A program made the position numbers and the translations under genes. A stretch of 64,000 bases of DNA from Bacteroidota bacterium (GTDB lineage: Bacteria; Bacteroidota; Bacteroidia; Flavobacteriales; Weeksellaceae). The notes beneath the pieces are model-generated. The model had not been told where the DNA came from. It did no database searches and worked only from the letters and a program-made list of their open reading frames with translations. This document shows positions 16,406 through 24,798 of the stretch, in pieces; within the stretch, counting starts at the first letter, position 1; each line of letters begins with the position of its first letter. The stretch lies in contig JAEXAR010000020.1 in assembly GCA_023394415.1 (NCBI GenBank), positions 8,835 to 72,834 on the forward strand, read 5' to 3'.

Positions 16406-17291
16406 ACTGATTTTTGCCATCCTCACCGTTGCCATTGTTTGGGGAACTACTTTTCTGGGCATTAGAATTGCCGTAGAAAGCATTCCGGCGTGGTTTGTTG
16501 CAGGAATTCGTCAGTTAATTGCAGCGGCTTTGCTTTTGATTATTTTGGCATTTTCCGGACAGTTAGAATGGATTGGCTGGAAAAATTTCAGAATCCAAAT
16601 CATCTTATCGATATTGATGCTGATTGTTGCGAACGGAATGACAACGGTTGCTGAAGAACATTTATCGAGCAGTTTGGCTTCGCTGATTAGTGCCACTTCC
16701 CCACTTTTGGTTTTCATCGGGAGTATTTTTGTAGGACTACAAAAATTCAGTTTTAGATCTCTTCTTGGAATTCTTCTTGGATTTTCAGGTATAGTTTTGA
16801 TTTTCAAAGATGGATTGCAGGATTTGCTGAATCCCGATTACAGAATGGGCGTAATTTTTATTTTCATCGCGATTTCGGGTTGGGCTGCAGGTTCGGTTTA
16901 CACCAAAAAACTGAATCTTCAGCATCAAAATATTACGTTGAATTTATTTTATCAGTTCTCTTTTGCATCCGTGGTTCAGATTATTTTCGGATTTTTATTT
17001 TCGGAACACACTTCCGTTGAAAACTGGACGTTAAGAAGTATTCTGGCTATGATTTATTTAGCGGTTTTTGGTTCGATAGCGGCGTATTTTGCTTTTCACT
17101 TTGCTTTAAAGAAAATTTCGCCAACACAGATTTCCTACCTTTCTTATGTGAATACGATTATTGCCATTATTCTAGGTTGGCTGGTTTTGAATGAAAAAAT
17201 TTCGACGGCGTTTATTTTCGCTACGATTTTGATTATTATCGGAGTTTTTATCACGAATTATAAACCGGGAATGTTGAGGAGGAAGGCTTAA
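16392..17291 (+). CDS. EamA/DMT family transporter
   Basis: 299-residue inner-membrane protein with ten hydrophobic helices arranged as two EamA repeats (about 1-140 and 150-290). FAILTVAIVWGTTFLGIRIA begins the first repeat. The family exports amino acids, nucleosides or other metabolites; the substrate is unknown. It is on the opposite strand to the purE and purK genes that flank it and follows the remains of an MFS gene. Confidence 0.88.
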   Translation: MKDAKLIFAILTVAIVWGTTFLGIRIAVESIPAWFVAGIRQLIAAALLLIILAFSGQLEWIGWKNFRIQIILSILMLIVANGMTTVAEEHLSSSLASLISATSPLLVFIGSIFVGLQKFSFRSLLGILLGFSGIVLIFKDGLQDLLNPDYRMGVIFIFIAISGWAAGSVYTKKLNLQHQNITLNLFYQFSFASVVQIIFGFLFSEHTSVENWTLRSILAMIYLAVFGSIAAYFAFHFALKKISPTQISYLSYVNTIIAIILGWLVLNEKISTAFIFATILIIIGVFITNYKPGMLRRKA

Positions 17292-17293
17292 TC

Positions 17294-17322
17294 TCTCGCA
17301 GATTCCGCAGATTTAGCAGATT
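17294..17322 (+). repeat. 9-bp-period tract after the EamA stop
   Basis: cgcagattc, cgcagattt, agcagatta: three 9-bp units starting within 5 bases of the EamA stop codon. Confidence 0.55.
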
Positions 17323-17367
17323 AACTCACTCGTAGTGTCCTCTGTGCAAAACTTTGTGTCTTTCTAT

Positions 17368-18474
17368 TTAAGAAACTACTTTCACCAAAGATTTTATATG
17401 AATTAATTTCTCCATTAATTCTTCTCTGGTGTCTGCCAAAACATTAATGTGTCCCATTTTTCGACCGGGTTTTGTTTCGGTTTTTCCGTAAAGGTGAACG
17501 TAGGTTTTTGGCAATTTTAAAACTTCATCCAAACCTTCGTATTTTACTTTCCCAGAAAAATTTTCTTCACCTACCATATTCAGCATTCCTGAAAATCCAA
17601 AATTATCGGTGTCGGATAAAGGTAAATTTTTCAAAACTCTGTAAAACTGTTCAAACTGTGAATTGGCGTTTCCTTCCTGAGATTGATGTCCGGAATTGTG
17701 CAGTCTTGGCGCGGTTTCGTTTACCCAAACTTTTCCGTTTTTATCTAAAAATAATTCAATGGCGAAAAGTCCGGAAGAATTTGCAGCATTGATGAACTGT
17801 TCTGCAATTTTTTCAATTTGATTTTGAACTTCCTGAGAAATATTTGCGGGACAAATATTAAAATCCAATAAATTCAATTTCGGGTCTGCAACCATTTCAG
17901 TGACAGGAAAAGTTTTAACTTCTCCGTTTTCGTTTTTAGCAACGATGATGGAAAGTTCTTTATCAATATCAACTAAAGATTCCAAAACCGACGGAAAATC
18001 CCACAAATGCTGTAAATCTTCTTCTGTTTTAATAACCTGAACGCCTTTTCCGTCGTAACCTCCCGTGTTCATTTTCTGCACGAAAGGCAAGGCGAACGTC
18101 GCCTCCGATTTTTTTTGAATGACTTGAAATTCAGGACTTGGAATGTCGTGTTTTTTGTAAAATTCTTTCTGCAGAATTTTTTGCTGAATGGTTTTGATAA
18201 TTTCCGGACTTGGAATCACTTTAATTCCGTTTTCCTGAAGTTCGAAAAGCGCATCAACGTTCACATGTTCAATTTCTATAGAAACGACATCTTTCCCTTT
18301 TCCGAAATCGAAAACTGTATCAAAATCGTTGAAACTTCCATTGGAAAAATGAGAAATTCCGGAACAGGGCGCATCTTTCGCCGGGTCGAGTGTAAACCAT
18401 TCGTCATCATATGATAATGCATTTTGAATGAGCATTCTTCCCAATTGTCCGCCTCCGAGAATTCCGATTTTCAT
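17368..18474 (-). CDS. purK: N5-carboxyaminoimidazole ribonucleotide synthase
   Basis: 368-residue ATP-grasp enzyme that carboxylates AIR to N5-CAIR with ATP and bicarbonate. GILGGGQLGRML (residues 3-14) is the N-terminal signature; KMNTGGYDGKGVQVI and the ATP-grasp glutamate region (AIELFLDKNGKVWVNE, then APRLHNSGHQS) follow. Its product is the substrate of PurE, encoded downstream on the same strand beyond the EamA insertion. Confidence 0.96.
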   Translation of the reverse strand: MKIGILGGGQLGRMLIQNALSYDDEWFTLDPAKDAPCSGISHFSNGSFNDFDTVFDFGKGKDVVSIEIEHVNVDALFELQENGIKVIPSPEIIKTIQQKILQKEFYKKHDIPSPEFQVIQKKSEATFALPFVQKMNTGGYDGKGVQVIKTEEDLQHLWDFPSVLESLVDIDKELSIIVAKNENGEVKTFPVTEMVADPKLNLLDFNICPANISQEVQNQIEKIAEQFINAANSSGLFAIELFLDKNGKVWVNETAPRLHNSGHQSQEGNANSQFEQFYRVLKNLPLSDTDNFGFSGMLNMVGEENFSGKVKYEGLDEVLKLPKTYVHLYGKTETKPGRKMGHINVLADTREELMEKLIHIKSLVKVVS

Positions 18475-18671
18475 TTGATTTTTTATTAGTCATTGCGATT
18501 GAAGCGAAGCCATCCGTTTCTAAAAACCGCAGATTTAAGATTTATTTCCTCGCAAAAATACAAAAGCAAAACCGCAAATACAAAACCACTGTTCATCAAT
18601 ATCCTATAAAATATATTATAAAAATTATAATGTGTTTCGCGATTTTTAAACGTCCTTTGCAATGATAAAAT

Positions 18672-19760
18672 ATGGAACTTTTTCTAAACATTTTCTCAAT
18701 CTTACTCATTATTTTGAGTGTGTTGCCGTTTTCAAAAAACCAACACTGGATTTTCCGTGTTCCGGAGTTTATGAAGATGCAAATTCTTATCCTTCAGATT
18801 CTTACATTAATACTAAGTTTTATTTTTGTTGAGAAAAATCTTTGGTTTTGGTTGATTAATGGAGTTCAGGTTTTGCTCACGATTTATCACATTTACATTC
18901 TTATTCGTTATACAAAATTTTACAAGAAAAAGCTTTCACACCGCACGAAATATTCTTCGGAAACCATCAAAGTGATTTCTGCGAATGTCTATCAATTCAA
19001 TAAAGATTACAAAAGTTTTGAAAATTTAATTAAAAAATACAATCCCGACTGTTTCATCACGATTGAAAGCAACAAAGATTGGGAAAAAGCCAACCTAATT
19101 TTTGAAAACGACTATCCTTACACCGAAAAAGTGACTTTGGAAAACACATACGGAATGCATTTTTACTCCAAAATTCCGTTTGAAAAAGTACAGACACACT
19201 ATTTTGTTGCAGACGATTTACCGAGTATTGAAGCGATTTTCAAAACACAAGCGGGAAAATTTTTCCAAATTTTTGCAGTTCATCCGCCACCGCCAAGTCC
19301 AACGGAAGAAACCACTTCCAAAGAACGCGACGGCGATTTGCTGAGCATTGCGAAGAAAATTAATGAAACGAAAATTCCGAGTTTAGTCATCGGCGATTTC
19401 AATACCGTTGCTTGGAGCGATACTTCTATTTTGTTCCGAAAAACGAGTGAACTGATTGACGCGAGAGTTGGTCGTGGAATTTTGGCTACTTTTCACGCCA
19501 AGTACTGGTTTTTCCGAGTTCCTTTGGATTTATTGTTTCACAGTCCGGAAATTTTTATTGAAAAATTGGACACTTTAGAAAATATCGGTTCCGACCATTT
19601 CCCGATTTTATGCGAGTTTCATCTTGATTTCGAGGACGATAAACAGGAAGATGAAGTAAAAACACTTTCCGAGGAAGAAGCCGAAGAAGTGGAAGAACTT
19701 ATTGAAGAAGGCATTAAAGAAGAAAGTGATAATCGTGAAGAGTTTGCGAAGGAAGATTAG
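18672..19760 (+). CDS. Membrane-anchored endonuclease/exonuclease/phosphatase family protein
   Basis: 362 residues. Three N-terminal hydrophobic helices (about 1-20, 30-52 and 56-78) are followed by an EEP domain (~95-320) with VISANVYQFN, VIGDFNTVAWSD and GSDHFPI, the catalytic Asp-Asn and final Asp-His pairs. The C-terminus (~325-362) is a highly acidic Glu-rich tail. The family cleaves phosphodiesters or phosphomonoesters; the substrate may be lipid or nucleic acid. The ends of this gene and the convergent NTF2-like gene overlap by 4 bp. Confidence 0.85.
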   Translation: MELFLNIFSILLIILSVLPFSKNQHWIFRVPEFMKMQILILQILTLILSFIFVEKNLWFWLINGVQVLLTIYHIYILIRYTKFYKKKLSHRTKYSSETIKVISANVYQFNKDYKSFENLIKKYNPDCFITIESNKDWEKANLIFENDYPYTEKVTLENTYGMHFYSKIPFEKVQTHYFVADDLPSIEAIFKTQAGKFFQIFAVHPPPPSPTEETTSKERDGDLLSIAKKINETKIPSLVIGDFNTVAWSDTSILFRKTSELIDARVGRGILATFHAKYWFFRVPLDLLFHSPEIFIEKLDTLENIGSDHFPILCEFHLDFEDDKQEDEVKTLSEEEAEEVEELIEEGIKEESDNREEFAKED

Positions 19761-20191
19761 TTTTCACACTTTCTGCGCGTATCGATAATGTATTGAATTT
19801 TCCAAATACCGTTTTGTTTCACAAGTTGAAAACTGTTCACGCCACAATGTGAAACTTTTCCTTTGAAGAAAAACTCGTAATTCATCCAAACTGAAGCTAA
19901 ATTTCCGTCTGTGAGAATTTTCTTGATTTTGAACCTTTCATCCAAATCATTTTTTGAATATTTTGAAATACTTTCTGCGAATTTATGAGCATCTTCAGTT
20001 TTCACAATTCCATTTTTATCAATGGTTTGAAAAACTACATTTTCTGAAAAAGTATTTTTCAAAGTTGTGCCATCGGCATTTCTCATCGCTGTGAAAAAAT
20101 GATTGACGACGTTTTCAATTTCTGCTTTATCGTTTTGGGAAAAACAGAATATTGAAGTGATCATAAAAAATAAGAAAAATGCTTTTTTCAT
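19757..20191 (-). CDS. Exported NTF2-like (DUF4440-type) protein
   Basis: 144 residues. A signal peptide (about 1-18, ending FCFSQ) precedes a small cone-shaped NTF2-like domain with IENVVNHFFTAMRNADGTTL and the closing SFQLVKQNGIWKIQYIIDTR. Such proteins bind small ligands or act as simple enzymes; no catalytic residues can be assigned. It lies 20 bp after DUF1543 on the same strand. Confidence 0.75.
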   Translation of the reverse strand: MKKAFFLFFMITSIFCFSQNDKAEIENVVNHFFTAMRNADGTTLKNTFSENVVFQTIDKNGIVKTEDAHKFAESISKYSKNDLDERFKIKKILTDGNLASVWMNYEFFFKGKVSHCGVNSFQLVKQNGIWKIQYIIDTRRKCEN

Positions 20192-20211
20192 TGATTTAAT
20201 TCTTGTGATTC

Positions 20212-20745
20212 TTAAACTTTCAAATAACCAATTTTCATATAATTTTCCTGATTCTCGGCATCTGATTTCTCTAAAATTATGGAATATTTTTCTTTGGTTT
20301 CTTTAGAAAGCAAATCCGAAATTTCGTAGATATCATCAATATCAACGCCGTGTTTATCATCAACGTGACTTACCGCACCTTCAAATCCCATTGTTTTGTA
20401 GAACTCGGTTTGTTTCACTTTTTTAATGACTTCTCCCATAGATGTTCCGACCATCAAATGCTGTTCGTGAAATTCCTCAAAAAATCCCTGTTTATAACCA
20501 CCCAAATTGATGAAGAATAATTTATTGTCCGTTTTTTTAGCGGTTTTTTCTAAGATTTTTACTTCATAACCATCAGCATACTTCACTTCCTGATAACAGT
20601 CGATGTGAATTTTTGCATTGCTCCAAAATGCTTTCATTTCGGAAATTAAATCTTCAAATTGTTCAGCAATACCAAAGAAAACATCGTGCTGTTCAATATT
20701 TCTGCCTTTTGGTGTGGCACCGAGAATAACGTGGAAGAGTTTCAT
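20212..20745 (-). CDS. DUF1543 protein
   Basis: 177 residues matching the DUF1543 family, with duplicated motifs: LFHVILGATPKGRNIEQHD near the start and KLFFINLGGYKQGFFEEFHE in the middle, both ending in an acidic/His patch. Function is unknown. It is upstream of the NTF2-like gene, probably in one transcript. Confidence 0.8.
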   Translation of the reverse strand: MKLFHVILGATPKGRNIEQHDVFFGIAEQFEDLISEMKAFWSNAKIHIDCYQEVKYADGYEVKILEKTAKKTDNKLFFINLGGYKQGFFEEFHEQHLMVGTSMGEVIKKVKQTEFYKTMGFEGAVSHVDDKHGVDIDDIYEISDLLSKETKEKYSIILEKSDAENQENYMKIGYLKV

Positions 20746-20826
20746 CGATTAATTTTTTAAAGACTTAACCGCAAAAGTTACAAAAGATTATTTTTTTAAA
20801 AGTTTTTCAAAAGGAAACATTATTTG

Positions 20827-20843
20827 GAAAATCAAAGATTTTC
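20827..20843. repeat. GAAAATC-AAA-GATTTTC palindrome at the VOC 3' end
   Basis: A 17-bp perfect hairpin that contains the VOC stop codon. An identical 17-mer occurs at 22660-22676. It shares the ATC(N)AAAGAT core of the hairpins in the CTTTGCG elements but has a different stem. Confidence 0.6.
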
Positions 20844-21263
20844 ATTTTTTGTGAACTTCATATTCTCAATTGGTTCCATCTCTAAATTTAAAACTTTTGT
20901 TTCTTTTATGGTTTTAAAATTTTCATAAAATTCCAAAGGTAAATCATCCGGATCTTGCGTGAAAAAGAATTTCTTATCGGTGAATTCATCAATTCTGATT
21001 TCTTCGCATTCCAAACCTTTAGAAATGAGTTTGTTTGGTTTTTGTTCAACATTATCTACGGAAAATGCTAGATGTCGCAACCCACAACTTTCAGGGCTTG
21101 AAAGACGTTTTGGCGGATTTGGAAAAGAAAAAAGTTCAATCACATAATGTTCACCAATTCCCAAATCCAGTTTCCAAGAATCGTGTTCCTTTCTGTAAAC
21201 TTCCCGCAGAATCTTTAATCCTAAAATTTCTGTGTAAAATTTTTTGGAGCATTCCGTAGGAAT
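20832..21263 (-). pseudogene. VOC (glyoxalase-fold) protein lacking its 5' end
   Basis: The open frame encodes KKFYTEILGLKILREVYRKE through GLRHLAFSVDNVEQ, typical of a glyoxalase-like VOC protein, but it is closed by a TAG directly upstream at 21266-21264. The first beta strand, with its metal-binding His (usually HHIAI), is absent. The break point lies inside a palindromic repeat (21250-21324). A TTG at 21164 could give a 110-residue piece, but half the first module would be missing. It is most likely dead. Confidence 0.75.
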
Positions 21264-21324
21264 CTAAACAAAGATTCAAAATTAATAAGGATTATCTTTA
21301 AACTGTTGAGATTCCTACGGAATG
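21250..21324. repeat. Palindromic ATTCCGTAGGAATCT element inside the VOC gene
   Basis: ATTCCGTAGGAATCT at the left end and its inverse AGATTCCTACGGAAT at the right end surround ~45 bp of AT-rich DNA. The left arm coincides with the point where the VOC frame is lost. It ends ATGAC like the GTCATTCTGAATG elements elsewhere and is probably a variant of them. Confidence 0.7.
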
Positions 21325-21353
21325 ACAAAAGTTGTGGTTAGTTAATGCTAAAA

Positions 21354-21388
21354 ATCTTCGGTCTTCGGACTTCCTTCTCCCAACTTCC
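21354..21388. repeat. 7-bp-period tract at the mvaD stop codon
   Basis: atcttcg, gtcttcg, gacttcc, ttctccc, aacttcc, directly followed by CTA, the complement of the mvaD TAG stop (21390-21388). Confidence 0.75.
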
Positions 21389-22446
21389 TAAAACTTCATA
21401 AAATCCTTCACAACACCACCTTTTTGCGTATGCGGAAGCAATTCTGCAGAAATAAAATCTTTGATGGCTCTTGAGGTTTCATTTTCCGGAAATAAAAGAT
21501 GGACGTTCGCACCTGCGTCAAGAGTGAAAAACAAAGGATTTCCGGTTTCCTTACGGAATTTCCAAAGTTTGTTGATGACTTCCAAAGTTCCGGTTTTCAT
21601 CAAAATAAATGCAGGTTCGCTCATCATCATCATGGCGTGAAGTGTGAGTGCTTCGTGTTCTACCAATGTGATAAATTTCTGTAAATCACCGGATTTTAGA
21701 ATTTCTTTCATCGGAACAAAGTTTTCTCTCGCTTCTTGAAAACGTCGTTCTGCGTAAGGATTCGTGTTCATCAAACCGTGACCAACCGTAGAACTTACCG
21801 ATTTTTGACCTTCGTGAATGAGCAACACCCAATCATTAAAATTCTTGAAAATCGGATGAATTTCTTCATCAGGATATTTTACGGCAAATAAATCTGAACT
21901 TCCTTCTACTTCGTCGTTTTTTCCCCAAACTACAAGTCCATCGTATAGGCTTCTGCAAGCACTTCCGGAACCAAGACGAGCCAAAAAACTTGCTTTCTTG
22001 CTGCTGGATGTTGGATGTTGGATGTTGGGTGAAAAAATTCCGTCCAATTCCATCAAACAACTAGCAATTGCGCCAAAACCGGAAGCGGAACTTGCAATTC
22101 CCGAACTGTGTGGAAAGGTGTTTTCGGTTTTGATGATGTATTTTCCTTTTAAAATCCAAGGAAGATATTGTTGAATGTTTTTGAAATATGTTGAAATTTT
22201 TTCTGCAAATTTCACTTCTTCATTTCCTGACAAAAATGTTTGGACAGAAAAAGGTTCATCAGCAAAAAACTCCATTGTTGTATTGGTTTTGCAATTGTTC
22301 AAAGTATAGGAAATACTTGGATTAGCAGGGATTTGATTGGTGTATTTTCCCCAATATTTGATAAGTGCAATGTTGCTTGGACAACTTGCGGAAACCGTTT
22401 GGTTGGAAACCTTAAAATTGTTATTTCCGAAAAATTCTTGTTCCAT
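21388..22446 (-). CDS. mvaD: Diphosphomevalonate decarboxylase
   Basis: 352-residue GHMP-fold enzyme making isopentenyl diphosphate in the mevalonate pathway. SNIALIKYWGK (24-34), NNCKTNTTME and the phosphate loop PHSSGIASSASG (112-123) are diagnostic, with ALTLHAMMM and TLDAGANVH later. Residues ~138-149 (FSPNIQHPTSSS) are encoded by a 28-bp heptad repeat and look like an inserted surface loop just before KKASFLARLGSGSA. It indicates that this organism makes isoprenoids by the mevalonate route, as expected for flavobacteria. Confidence 0.93.
   Translation of the reverse strand: MEQEFFGNNNFKVSNQTVSASCPSNIALIKYWGKYTNQIPANPSISYTLNNCKTNTTMEFFADEPFSVQTFLSGNEEVKFAEKISTYFKNIQQYLPWILKGKYIIKTENTFPHSSGIASSASGFGAIASCLMELDGIFSPNIQHPTSSSKKASFLARLGSGSACRSLYDGLVVWGKNDEVEGSSDLFAVKYPDEEIHPIFKNFNDWVLLIHEGQKSVSSTVGHGLMNTNPYAERRFQEARENFVPMKEILKSGDLQKFITLVEHEALTLHAMMMMSEPAFILMKTGTLEVINKLWKFRKETGNPLFFTLDAGANVHLLFPENETSRAIKDFISAELLPHTQKGGVVKDFMKF
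22004..22031. repeat. 7-bp-period tract inside mvaD
   Basis: Four heptads ctggatg, ttggatg, ttggatg, ttgggtg. It is within the coding sequence, unlike the other tracts, and encodes part of a loop that reads PNIQHPTSSS. Confidence 0.75.
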
Positions 22447-22451
22447 ATTTT

Positions 22452-22560
22452 ATTTTAAACGCAAAGAGTGCAAAGATTTTTTGCTCACTTTGGAAATATT
22501 TTAAGTTAAACAAAGAAACATCTAAAGATGTTTTTGCAAAGGTCGCGAAGATTTTTAAAA
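22452..22560 (-). repeat. CTTTGCG element with hairpin, upstream of mvaD
   Basis: AAACGCAAAGAGTGCAAAG next to the gene, then a spacer, then the hairpin AAACATC-TAAA-GATGTTT (22516-22533) and GGTCGCGAAG. The whole 22447-22839 gap is repeats: this element, the GAAAATC palindrome at 22660, a GTCATT element and a heptad tract. I see no gene in it. Confidence 0.65.
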
Positions 22561-22692
22561 CCACAAATCGAAGATTCGACGGAGTCAAAAGTCACAAAAG
22601 AATTTTGATTTCCTGTTTTTAAGTTTGATGTTTAGATTCTAATAAGTTCACAAAAGTTTGAAAATCAAAGATTTTCTTTTAATATTTAAGCA

Positions 22693-22793
22693 GCGTGTCA
22701 TTGGCATCGCCGAATCTTATGATTTCCGAGTGTAACGAGGAATCTCATTATAAAAAAGATTCTTCATTTCACTGCGTTTCATTCAGAATGACA
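22693..22793. repeat. GTCATTCTGAATG-type element, imperfect palindrome
   Basis: Right half reads AAGATTCTTCATTTCACTGC and then GTTTCATTCAGAATGACAG; the left half is the diverged GTGTCATTGGCATCGCCGAATC. It belongs to the same family as the elements at 41166, 61859 and 62467. Confidence 0.65.
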
Positions 22794-22801
22794 GAAGCAA
22801 A

Positions 22802-22836
22802 ATCTTCGGACTTCCGTCTTCCATCTTCGATCTTCC
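22802..22836. repeat. 7-bp-period tract at the acyl-CoA ligase stop codon
   Basis: atcttcg, gacttcc, gtcttcc, atcttcg, atcttcc, then AACC and the complement of the TAG stop (22842-22840). Confidence 0.75.
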
Positions 22837-22839
22837 AAC

Positions 22840-24603
22840 CTAATTCCCATACATTTTCTCAATCAATTCCTGATATTTCTGCAAAACGATGTTGCGTTTT
22901 ATCTTCAAAGTTGGGGTAATTTCTCCCGAACTTATTTCAAATTCTGCAGGCATCAGCGTGAATTTTTTTACCTTTTCAAAACCGGAAAGCGAGTGCTGAA
23001 TTTCTTCAATTTTTTGATGATACAAATCTTTAATTTGTTGTAAATCAATAATGTCTTTCCAATTCGTGAAAGGAATTTTCATTTCTTTCAGTTTTTCCAT
23101 CAAAAATTCAAAATTGGGGACAACCAAAGCTGTTACGAAAGGTTTTCCTTCTGCAACCACCATTACTTGCTGAATATAATTATTGTTGGATAACAAATTT
23201 TCAATAGGTTGTGGCGCGACATATTTTCCGTTGGAAGTTTTCATCAAATCCTTGATTCTGTCGGTAATGATGAGATTTCCTTTTTCGTCAAATTTTCCGG
23301 CATCACCGGTTTTAAACCAACCGTCTTTTGTAAAAACTTCGGCAGTTTCTTTTGGTTTTTTGTAGTAACCTTTCATTATGCCATCGCCTTTTGCGAGAAT
23401 TTCGTCGTTTTCACCAATCTTAATTTGGGTATTTCCAAGTGGAATTCCGGCAGTTCCGTGTTCGTAATTTTTGAATGGAAAAGCGGTTAAAGTTGCAGTG
23501 GTTTCCGTCAATCCATAACCAACGGTAACGTGAATTCCCATTGCATCAAAAAACTGTGTAACTTCGGAAGAAATCGACGCTCCACCACAAGGCATAAACC
23601 ATAATTTTCCGCCTAATTTTTGTTTTATTTTATTGAAAACCAATTTATTGGCAATTGAGTTTTTAAAATTTAAACCAAAAGGAATTGGCTGATTTTTTCT
23701 CTTGAGTTCGGCAACTTCGGAACCGATTTTTATCGCCCAATTGAAAATTTTCTTTTTTGTGTCGGATCCGTCTTTTACCATTTCGTGAATTCCTCCGTAA
23801 ATTTTTTGGTAAAATCTCGGAACAGCGCACATCATCGTCGGTTTTACTTCTGCCAAAGTATGTGCAATAAGTTTGGTATTTTCTAAAAACGAAACTTTGG
23901 CTCCTCCGTAAAGTGAAAGGAGTGTCCAACTGCGCTCAAAAATGTGCGTTAATGGGAGAAAAGCAAGAGAATGTTCATTCTCAAAATTTTTAAATTTGAA
24001 GAAATCGAAGTGAGATTCTACGCATTTGTGGAAGTTTCCGTGCGTTAACATTACGCCTTTCGGAACGCCTGTTGTTCCCGATGTATAAATGATGGTCGCC
24101 AAATCATCATCATTTTTTTCAACGATTTCCAAGTGTTCTTCGGCATTTTTGATGAAGTCTTCCAAATATTCGGTGTGGTCTTTTTTTACCCAAACTTTCT
24201 TTTTGGAAACGATGATTTTTTGAAGCGAACCGTTTTTCTGCAAAATTTCATACGCAGCATCGTATTGCTCCTGATTTCCAACCATTATTACTTTAGATTC
24301 GGACTCGTTGATGATGTACTCCGCGTGTTCCTGATTGTTTGTAGAATAAATGGGAACTGTGATTGCACCGAGAGAAAGCGTCGCCAAATCAAAAATAATC
24401 CATTCCGCTGAATTGTCGGAATAAATGGCTACTTTGTCGTTTTCCTGAACACCGGAATTCCGCAATGCATTCGCCGTTTTGAAAACCAATCGACGAAAAT
24501 CTTTCCAGTTGATGTCGTTCCATTTTTCGTCTTTTTTGAAACCGATAGCGGATTTCAAGGGATATTTTTCGGTGTTGGTGTTGAGGAGTTGAGCAATATT
24601 CAC
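22840..24603 (-). CDS. Long-chain fatty acid-CoA ligase
   Basis: 587-residue AMP-forming adenylating enzyme that activates fatty acids to acyl-CoA. The P-loop-like motif TSGTTGVPKG is at residues 174-183; GYGLTETTATLTAFP, the hinge region TGDAGKFDEKGNL and ITDRIKDLMKTSNGKYV are clear. It is close to bacterial long-chain ligases, but chain length cannot be read from the sequence. The start is GTG at 24603. A CTTTGCG element and the SDR gene lie upstream on the same strand. Confidence 0.92.
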   Translation of the reverse strand: MNIAQLLNTNTEKYPLKSAIGFKKDEKWNDINWKDFRRLVFKTANALRNSGVQENDKVAIYSDNSAEWIIFDLATLSLGAITVPIYSTNNQEHAEYIINESESKVIMVGNQEQYDAAYEILQKNGSLQKIIVSKKKVWVKKDHTEYLEDFIKNAEEHLEIVEKNDDDLATIIYTSGTTGVPKGVMLTHGNFHKCVESHFDFFKFKNFENEHSLAFLPLTHIFERSWTLLSLYGGAKVSFLENTKLIAHTLAEVKPTMMCAVPRFYQKIYGGIHEMVKDGSDTKKKIFNWAIKIGSEVAELKRKNQPIPFGLNFKNSIANKLVFNKIKQKLGGKLWFMPCGGASISSEVTQFFDAMGIHVTVGYGLTETTATLTAFPFKNYEHGTAGIPLGNTQIKIGENDEILAKGDGIMKGYYKKPKETAEVFTKDGWFKTGDAGKFDEKGNLIITDRIKDLMKTSNGKYVAPQPIENLLSNNNYIQQVMVVAEGKPFVTALVVPNFEFLMEKLKEMKIPFTNWKDIIDLQQIKDLYHQKIEEIQHSLSGFEKVKKFTLMPAEFEISSGEITPTLKIKRNIVLQKYQELIEKMYGN

Positions 24604-24661
24604 TTTCTATTATTTTTAACCACAAAAGTCACAAAAGGTTTTGACTTTAATTTTATTATTA

Positions 24662-24760
24662 TTTTAACGCAAAGAGCGCAAAGATTTTTTTTATCACTTT
24701 GAAAACATTTTAAGTTCGCAAAGGAACATCTAAAGATGTTCTACAAAGTTCGCAAAGAAT
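24662..24760 (-). repeat. CTTTGCG element with hairpin, upstream of the acyl-CoA ligase
   Basis: AACGCAAAGAGCGCAAAG, spacer, GTTCGCAAAG, hairpin GAACATC-TAAA-GATGTTC (24724-24741), then AAGTTCGCAAAG. This is the most complete of the five copies. Confidence 0.7.
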
Positions 24761-24770
24761 TTCAATTACA

Positions 24771-24798
24771 AACTTCCATCTTCAAGCATCCATATTCC
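24771..24798. repeat. 7-bp-period tract abutting the SDR stop codon
   Basis: aacttcc, atcttca, agcatcc, atattcc, then the complement of the TAA stop with no base between. Confidence 0.75.

Noticed and set aside
20832..21164. Intact short VOC gene starting at TTG 21164
   Set aside because: The open frame and family homology continue 33 codons upstream to the repeat, so this is a truncated gene rather than a short one.
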